Origin: a virus
Length of the DNA: 39,486 nucleotides
Reading direction: 5' to 3' (one strand)
Virus record (IMG/VR): IMGVR_UViG_3300002144_000160
Location: 1 to 39,486 of that record
Program-made: the position numbers and the translations under genes
In this document: piece by piece, positions 7,155-16,400 of the stretch
Layout: every line of letters begins with the position of its first letter
How positions within the stretch are numbered: the first letter of the stretch is position 1
The notes under the pieces: model-generated
Databases searched by the model: none
What the model was told of the DNA's origin: nothing
What the model saw: only the letters and a program-made list of their open reading frames with translations

Positions 7155-7235
7155 CTATTTTGTTCTGTTCTTAAACATCAAGTAATATAAGAACGAGTTC
7201 CATTCGTGTTTTAGTTTTGCTATAAATTTTTTCAT
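7155..7235 (-). CDS. Tiny hypothetical protein at the end of the late operon
   Basis: A 26-residue frame whose ATG overlaps the stop of the upstream 53-residue gene (ATGA). It is basic at the N-terminus, then aromatic and hydrophobic (EWNSFLYYLMF), so it may be a short membrane-associated peptide. Coupling to a membrane gene suggests a pair, possibly linked to lysis. This rests only on layout and composition. Confidence 0.4.
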   Translation of the reverse strand: MKKFIAKLKHEWNSFLYYLMFKNRTK

Positions 7236-7393
7236 TTTTTGTTTTTGTTTTTAGTTAATAACCACCACTTATGTGCGGTGTAACCGATACTTACTGCTAG
7301 CAATGCAAGTTTAAGAATCATATCTATCTGCGACATTGATATCGCGAGCGTGCCTATGTTTAATAAATAAATTTTCAAATCTGATATAGTCAT
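7232..7393 (-). CDS. Small single-span membrane protein, holin candidate
   Basis: A 53-residue protein with a hydrophobic stretch of about 20 residues (MILKLALLAVSIGYTA, about 25-40, flanked by HKWWLL) and a Lys/Asn-rich tail (TKNKNKK). Size, one membrane span and a basic C-terminus fit small phage holins or spanin-like lysis proteins, and its position at the end of the virion operon fits as well. It starts 11 bases after the stop of the giant gene. No endolysin is recognisable nearby, so the lysis role is unproven. Confidence 0.55.
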   Translation of the reverse strand: MTISDLKIYLLNIGTLAISMSQIDMILKLALLAVSIGYTAHKWWLLTKNKNKK

Positions 7394-7403
7394 TTTAGGG
7401 GAT

Positions 7404-10400
7404 TTATTTTAAAGAATCTTTTCTTTTTTTATTCTGTAATTCTATTATTTTATTTATTCTGCTTTCTTCTGAACTAAGTTCATTAACTTGCCATCTTTTC
7501 AAGTTGTATTCGTACAACATGCTAACTTGCTGAGCCTTGCTTAGCTTTTCTATTTTTTTTCTTTTAGCAGTTTCTTCTTTGCTATACACTTTCGGCTCAG
7601 GCTTTCGCGTAGTAGGTACGTCGCTAGCTTTCATTTCTTCCCCTTTGCTTAGTGACTCCATGTCTTTTTCGTATTGCTCTTTATCTTGAAGTCCTATTAA
7701 CTTATCAACACGTTTGCCTTCGGTGTCTAATTCATTAACTTGCCACCTTTTTAAACCATACTCGTAAAGTTTGTCTACTTGCTCTTTTTTTGTCATGTCC
7801 GTTAAAAGAAGCCTTCTTCTTTCCGTTTTGTCAAGCTTACTAAATTCTTCCTTTTCAGTTTTTCTTTCTTTTTCGCCCTCAAGTTTCTTAAACCTTTCTT
7901 TTTCCGCTTCTTTAGTTGCAGCCTTAGTTGCTTCAGATTCCAGTTGCCATTTAGGCCAACCCATTATTATTAATGGCTTCATCCAAGCTTCTGTGTCTGC
8001 GCTAGCAACATCAACAGCGTCTATTGCCATTCCTACTGCCCTGTCGACCGGCAAAGATGTAACACCTGCAATTGCACTAGACGCGGCAGTTACATACGGA
8101 TGCTTGAGTGACATTTTGTCAAACTCAATTTCCTTCTGTCCCCATTCTATTGCGCTTCCTGCTTTACCAAGCTTAGTTAGCTTACTAGACAACGGAGGAG
8201 ACATCTTTAACAATTCCTCATAAATAGTCATCTTATAGTCTTTGTTCCTTTTCTTGTCGCTTCTTTGATAAATTTTTATTCCTAAGTTCTTTAATACCGA
8301 AAATATTACTCCGGCTACACCAATACCTCTAAGAATACCATCAGCCATAGAATTAGCAACACTAAGCAATTTTTTGTCGTTGCTAGCTTCTTGCAGCTCC
8401 GTCATTTCTTCGTCGGATTCATCGTCGTCTCCGAACATAGCAGCGAACATTGCTTGCTGTAGGTAGTTGAAGACTGCATTTTGTATAACTCCGTAGTAAA
8501 CTAATCTAGATATGTGAGTAGCAGGTTTTCCTCTGCCATTATAAAGATCCTGGGCAGACCTTTTCATTATCCTAGCGTACTGAGAAGGAGTGTTAGCAAA
8601 AGCCAGTATGATTCGCCCTATGGGCTCTGCTTGCTGCTTAGAAGTCTTGCTTGGATCGCTCGACTGCTGAGATACTTCGGCAGTAGCTATAAAATCTTCC
8701 ATTGCTTTCTTTTCCGCAGCAACTGGATCCATTCCGTCTTTAATTAAGGAATTAACTCTGTTTCTGTAAAAAGAAGCACCACCTGTTGCAATAGCCGCAC
8801 TATCCGCCATTTTTGTTGGCAAGAATCCTGCTTTTAAAATCTTAGCTAATACACCTTGAAACCCGCCTTCTTTAGCCGTGGTTGCAATATCCGCTTCATT
8901 TACGTTAATTCTTAATCCATCTCGCCTGTCTACCAAGTAGTCAGAGTTCATTAAGTATATCCAATCCTTCCAATACTGTGGCTGGTTAGCAAATGCCCTA
9001 CTTGCCTGATAAAGATTGTTCCCTTCAAAGTTTATGAAGTTAGTGAAAGATATAAGCTGTAATACAGCAGATCTTCTGTTAAGAAACATTATGTTACCAA
9101 CAGCTCCGTTTAACCATCTAACAAACGTATCTGTAACTGTGTTAGGTGTAGGTACGGTATTTCTACCCGATTTCATTCTTCTTAAAGCATCTTTGACAGC
9201 TACCACGTAATTCTCACCGTAGGCAGCCTCTAGTTTGCTCATGTTCTTACTAGAAAATATAACATCAACATTTTGTTGCCATAATTCTAACAGCCCTTTT
9301 CTTCCTTCAGTGTTAAGATCGTTAAGTAAATCCGATGTTATAGTACCAGCCGGCCAGTTTTTATTGGGAGTAGCTGATTTTTTACCTTTATTAAGAGCCA
9401 GTAGTTGATCGCCAAAAGCTTTTAAATTCGGGTTAGCATTAACGTAATTTACTAGTATTGGCAAATCAACATTGGATAAGCCTTCAACCTCTATTCCTTG
9501 AGCGTCCCATACGTATACTCTAATAGCCATCTCTTTGCTAAACAAACTTTCCTTCATTTTGCCATTCTCGTCCTCGTACTCAAAAGTCTTTTTAAGTTCT
9601 TTAGGTACAATACCAAGTTGTTTCTTTACAGCTTTGTAGTCTTTAGCCATAGCGATTCTACCTTTTCGCAATCCATTTATAGCTCTCGCATACGGTTGCA
9701 ATAAGTGTTCCGTATAAAACGCTAAAGCTGCTTCCCCTTGTTTTCCTTTAGGCAATGTAGTATACAATAACCCTAAGAAATCTTCAGCTGATGGCGGTAT
9801 AAAGAATTTCATTCTAAATTTCTTAACCTTGCCTTTAAGCGCCGCTTTAACCGACTTGTATTCTTTAAAGTCTTCTATACCGGATTCCTGCTCTATTATC
9901 TTATTAAATTCCTGATCTAAAGTTTTACTGTATCTTATACGGCTTTGTTGTGTCTTGCTTTTTACATCGAGGGTATTAATAACATCTTTAACGGCTTTTG
10001 GCTGAGCATCTAAATTAGTTGACTGCCCAGGCAAAGCCTCACCTTTTGTAGACAACTCATTTGTTAAAAAGTTAATTTCTCCTTCAAGTTTTTTAGAATA
10101 CTTAACCGTATAATTTTTGCCAAAGACTTTACCTGAATCGGTATTCATCATGATAGACGGCCCATTAATTTTGCCCTTAGTATCTCTAGGTACTTTTAAA
10201 GCTAAATCTTTTGTACCATGATCCATGCGATCAAACCATTCTTGTTTGCTACCTCCAAGGTTTTTAAGAGCCAGTAATTTACCGTCTTTAAATGCTATTT
10301 CAAAACCGCCATCATTAATCTCTACAGCTCCAGTGTCTTCATTAACCATTTCGGTAAAGACGGGCTTACCGTAATTCTCCCACATGTTAAAAGATGCCTT

Positions 10401-13400
10401 TGTTAATTTAACCGGGCCAGTAGCGTATATTTCCGGGTTTTTAACAGTCCCTCCTTTAGCGGGTCCGTTATCAAACTCCTTTTGAGTCATGTTTGGGTCT
10501 TTAGTTTTGTAGTAAGAAACGTATTTTTGAACCCTGTTTACTTCAGGATCATTGTTGCGCTCCATTTGTACATAAAAATTATCCTGGCTAGTATCATAGC
10601 TTCCCTCTCTTATAGTGTATCCTTCGGCTTTGGCTTGATCTAATTCTTTGTTAAAGTCTTGTTCATTTTCCCTGTCTATTACCCATTGATCGTTAGGATC
10701 TGTGCTGTCGTATTCTGCTTTTCCCGCAACCCATCCTGGCTTTAAATTGCCAATAAAATCAAACATAACGTCCTCCACTCGGTTGCCTAGGTTATCAAAT
10801 GTTATATAGTTTTCCACAACCCCCGCATTCACTATAGCTTCGTACGTAACCTTAACTGTAGTTCCAATAGGAATACCTGGGGGGGTTTCTTTTCGCGCTT
10901 TTTGTTCTGCCGGGGTGTATTCGGTTTTTTGTACCGTTACGCACCAAGGGTTGGCTTTTTCGCCCCAATGAGTATCTAACATTCTTCTAACAGCCTGCTG
11001 ACCTCCACGCTGAGTTGTTATTTGAAATGTTTCTACACCTTCTGGTAAAGATTTTTTATTAAAAAATTGTTTTTCTTTATTAGGGTCTAATCGCTCAGCC
11101 TTAACTTCTCCTGCAAATTTATCTATAATGTCGCGAGGATTGCTAAAGTCCATTACGTTTAGCTTTTTTAGCTCGGCTATTCTTATAGCTTCACCTACAA
11201 TTTCAGCGTCAACAGGAAAATTGGTAGGGCTCTTCGCTACAAAGTTTAAAGCAGCCTTTTTGTATTTAGCTTGATTTTTTTCTGGTATATCTAAACTCTT
11301 AACCCAGTCGAATACCTCGTCTATTTGCTGTTCTGCTGAGAACACTTTGTTACCTTCTATTACATCGCCGCCTCGTAGCTTATCAAGTATTGTGCTGTAT
11401 TCTGCACGTATTTTTTTAGAGTACTTAGCAGCTTTAGCTAGTTCAACCTTACTTTGCACATCGTCTAATCTAGAAAGGGCATCGCCTACCGCAGCCACAT
11501 TACCTACGTGATCGTCTGCGAAGTAAAAGTCATTGTAACCTTCTGCAAATTTGCTTACAACCCAGTTAGCTTTTGCCTGTGGGTCTGAGCTTGCAAGTCC
11601 GGTAATATTAGATAGAGGAATGTCAAGACCGATTCCCTTGAGAAATTCGTGTATAGCATTAGCGCTATTAGCCGGGCGAGCGGTTAATATGTAAACATCT
11701 TGGTTACCAAACTTCTTGTTTCTATCTACAGCCTTATTAAAGAATGGGCCTTTAGCACCGCTCATCACTTTGCTAAATTCACTAAAATCAAATTCAGCAC
11801 CGTTAGCTAAAAATGTATCGCCTTCTTTTGCGAATCTTGATGCATCTAATTTGCCTTTAGTTCCATCAGGCATTGTGTATAACACGTTGCTTTTGGTTGT
11901 TGCCAATGTATCGTCAAAATCCCAAACGCTAATGCCTCTGGTCGGCCTGTCAAGGCTATTACCTAGGTCTATAGCTTTATCAAATGCCTCAGCTTGCTGT
12001 AAAGACTGCTCTAAAGTTTGCCCTTCTACTCGCAAGTTCTTAGGCAAGTTTTCACTATTAAGTTTAGCGGATTGCTTATGTTTTGCACCGTAATTTACAT
12101 CAATCGCTACTTTTCCCTTATAATTATCTATTAAATCATTATACCTGCCTTCCTCTAAGCTTCCTTCTTTCTTTAGCTGTTTGTCAATAGTCTTAGATAT
12201 ATTATTTATAGTAGTTTTATCTAAATATGCATCTAAAGTAGCTTTGTTTCTATTTTTGATATAGCTAGCTAACTTTAAATTAACATAGCTCATGCTAGGA
12301 TTATGGTCTAATGTCGTAACATCATCTGCATTTATTTTAAAGGTTCTTCCCATGGAGGCCAATTGCCTTGCTATCCCGCTCGGGCTAACGTTCATTAATG
12401 CCAACGCACTATATGCTCCCTTTATATCTCCTGCGTCAAGAAAAGCGTCAATAATTTCGTAAAATTCTTTTCTTGCTATTTTACTATTTTTATTTACGTT
12501 AACTGCCGCTGCGTTATTATCCGCAGAATTTTTGCTATTAAGCCCTTTTTTTACTTGATCGGAGTTCACCGTAAGCCCTAAAGGCTTTGAAACGGCTCCT
12601 TTTTTTGTTTTTTCAGTAAAGTTTATGGTGTGTCCCCCTATTGATTTAGCTAGTGTAAATCCTAGCTTATTCATTTGATCAGTAGATAATCCGCTTGCTT
12701 TGCTAATTTCTTCAAAAACACGGGTATTGTTTGTTGCCTTCAAAAACGGAAACCCAGCGCTATAATCCAAGTCTCTTCCTGCTCGGTTCCATCTATTAAT
12801 ATAATCCTTAATAACCTGTATTTTAGTTTCTTTTGAAACCCCTGGCTTTTTAAGCGCTTCTACTTTGCTCCACTCAAAATTAATAGCTTCGTCTTTAACA
12901 GTGTACAAAAAGGCTTGCCCAAAAGCAAATTGCATATCTTTCATAACCTCTATTTCTGCCTTGATCTTGCTATAACCTTCGGAGTCGTGTGCCTCATATA
13001 ATTGGCGAAACAGTTTTTTATACACTCTTCCTGGCCTAGTACCAAATGCCTCAGTTGCGTACTTTTGAACAATATTAGAAGCCTCTAATCCGGTCAGTTT
13101 ACGCTTAAGGCGAATCTGCTCATCTACCATAAACTCGTATGGTAAATTCAATTTTTCTGGGGTCAGTGCTTTAGTTTTAAAGTTTTCACCTCTGAAAATT
13201 TCAATATCAACGGGGCCGTTCATAGCGGTGTACATAGGGTCAATAACGGAGGAGTACATGTTAGGATTTTTACCCGCCGCAAGATCTTCCTTTGTCATTG
13301 GGTCCAAAGCTGTTTCAGTCCTACTAAGCTCATTGGTGGTCATTCTACCGAACAAATTAATAATTCCTAGCATAGTCTGGCCTTCTCTATCTCTACCAGT

Positions 13401-16400
13401 GACCGACATTTTTTTAGTTATGTTACCCTCTGGATCTACACCTGCTCCAATTGCTTCAAGAACGTCCTCTATTGTAAGATTTTCTTTTTGCGAGCGAGCT
13501 TCGTTACCAACACCTTTGGTTTCTCTTCCTTCTCTTTGATAAGCTAATGCCATCAAGTTTTTAGGTAATCCAGTTGATTTTCCAGAATACCTACCTTTTC
13601 TGCCGCTTTCGTACTTGTATTGCGGTGCACTGGATAATGGCAAGAACTTAAGAAAGCCTTCCACCATAGTTTCGTTTAATTCTCTTTTGAAACTAAACGA
13701 CTTGTCTTCAGCTCTTTTTTCACTTAGCTTGCTTTGGAACTCAGGCACGTCCTCTAAAGCAACGCGCTCCTCTCTTATGATCCCGTTTTCTTTTATAGTA
13801 TAAACAGCTTGCTCTTTAGTAAAAGCCTCTATAGCGTTCCTAAAATCAGTATCGTTAAGGTTACCCGATCTAGCGGTTAAAGTCCCTTCTCTAACGCCAA
13901 ACATTTCTGCTAAAATATCATTTATAAGGTTAGGCACTCCTTTAAAGCTTTCAAACTTAGTTACTCCTTCGTTTTCATCCCAAAACTCCTGTACCTTCTT
14001 TTTGGTAAGGTTATACCTTTCACTGCTCGTTAAAAGCGAAGATACTTTTCTTTTTTCACGGAATGCAACGTAATCATTACTATTTTCGTCAAAGTTATCG
14101 GAAGACGTACCTTCCGCAGCTATATTAGTTAAAGCGTCAGCTCCTCTAGAAATACCTGAAGCCTTGCTTACAACTCCCTCGCGTTCCGCTTTGTCTCTCA
14201 TACGGAAATAACCTCTTTGGAATATGATATCCTCGATATCATTAAAAACTGTTTCTCCTTCTCTATTAACAGTTACGGGCTTAAATTCATTAAGAGTATA
14301 GTTTGTTATCTCTGCTCTTACCGAGGCTTTAAAATCATCTTTACTTACTGCTTTCTTCGCGTTTTCAGATATTCTATCGTAAAATACTCTAGTAAGTAAG
14401 TTTGTTGCTTTGCTTATAGGCACAGCTAGTTCTTTAATCAACTCTGCTTCAAGTTTAGTTATTTCATCTTCTTTTCGTATGGTTAACGGTTTAGCCTTAA
14501 GCGCTATTATTCTTTTTTCTCTATCGGATCTGCTTTCAACTTTGTCGTCGATTGCATTGATAGCCGCTATTGCTTCCTCGTTTAATTTTCTTTCTGCCGC
14601 TCTTTGCGCTCTATTAGCTTCTCTTACCTTAGCTATCTTAGGCTCAAGCTCTTTTTTTACTTCCTTATCTAAGGAGTACTTTCTTTTGCTCTTGTCGGCT
14701 TTGGGCCGTACTATCTTTTCTTTTTTTACGGGTTCAACAGCTGGACTTGTGGTAGTGCTTTCCGTAACAGGCACTACTCCAGCATCTAAAGCAGCCTCTG
14801 CTAAATCGTATTCTTTTTGAGCATCTTCTACAGCCTTCTTTAATGAAGGATCATACTGATCTAGGTTGTACAGATCTTCGGCATCGTCTAAAGCCTCTTC
14901 CGCTTTGTCAAATCTTTCTTGTAATCTTGACGATGATTTATTTGTTTTAGGCGCCTTCGTTCCTTCGTCTTTTATAAGTTTACCTTTTATTCCAGCCGCT
15001 CCTTTTTGAATCTTCTTACTAGCTTTACCCTTCTTTATTGATCGGTTGTATTCTTTTACGAAATCAAATACGCTTTTACCATCATCTAAAGTAATATCTT
15101 TGTTTACGCTTAAAAGCCTTTTAACTCCGTCTATTAATTTGCCGATGTTCCCCTGATTGGATTTTACTTTCCCGTCAAGCATAGCCTCACTAAGCATAGT
15201 GATTAGCTCTTCGTTATAGTTGTTTGAGTTTTCTCCAAAATCTCTGGCAGCTTGTGCTCTCCTAGCCTCAAACTCGCCGTTAGAATCCATTCCTAAACTT
15301 TTGTAATACTCGTTTAAAGATTTACCAACTGCAGCAGTGTTTCCAGAGTCGTCCTTTAATGTATTCTTTAAATACCTATGTAATAACTCGTGAGCTGCTG
15401 TATTTATTCTACCATCTTTTATAGCCGCTGCTTTGTTTACCAGTATAACATCACTACCGTCTTTCATTGCAATTATAACCCCGTATGCAGTCTTATCTAT
15501 ATCGGTATCCTCAGCTCCATTAACTTTAAGCTCGTCTATGCGGTCGTCAATTTCTTGTTGAGTATCGTAAGCCTCCAGCTCAGAGCCAAGATCTAAAGCT
15601 TTGTTTATTTTTTTAGCTGTTTCAACATCCTTGGCAGCTGCTTCTTTTACAAACTTAGCAGCTTTACCGGTTTTGTTGGCAGCCTTTATTTTCTCGTCTA
15701 AAACTTTTATGGCAGCATCATTATCTCCTCTAAAGGCTGGGTCTAGATTTTTGTTCTTCTCCACTAACTCCTGTTTCTCAATCAGCAGTTGCAGTTCTGC
15801 GCCAGACACATTAGCAGGAGAATTCTTTAATGCGGTAGTCATTTTTTTAGCAAAACTTATAGCCTCCTCTATTTTAGCTATATCTTCTGCTTTTATTCCG
15901 CTACCAGGCTTTTTCTGCTCTTTTAGCATAGCCTTTCTCTGTTCGTACAAAGTGCCTAAAGCAATATTCATTTGCCACTCAGCTACGTTTATAAAATTGT
16001 CGTAAGTGTTGATTGCTGTCTGAGTTGCTCCTACCCCGCTTAAAGGACCACTTATTAACATGGTACTTAAGAGTATCTTTTTATTTTCAACCCACCATTG
16101 ATCTCCTAAAAATTCACTGTTAGCGATAGCAAATGCGCCGTTCAGTGCTCTTTCTCCAATGCTTTCAGTTAATTCCTCCAGGTACTCCATGCTTACGCCT
16201 CCTAGTAACTTTGCTCCACCCCCAAATACTGCTTTCTTTATGGCTGCCCATTGAAGATTTCCAGGCAACTTACTTATAGATGTAAGTATTGATTGGCTAG
16301 GTGTTATCATTTTGATGTCGGGGTAGATCATTTGGATAGCCGCAGTCATTAAAGACTGTTGCGCAGAATATATTGTGGCCGTGTTTTTATCCATTCCAGC

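Noticed and set aside
14410-16005. Long Ser/Leu-rich open frames opposite the giant gene
   Set aside because: They are shadows of the - strand coding sequence, with biased hydrophobic composition, no credible leaders and no family resemblance.
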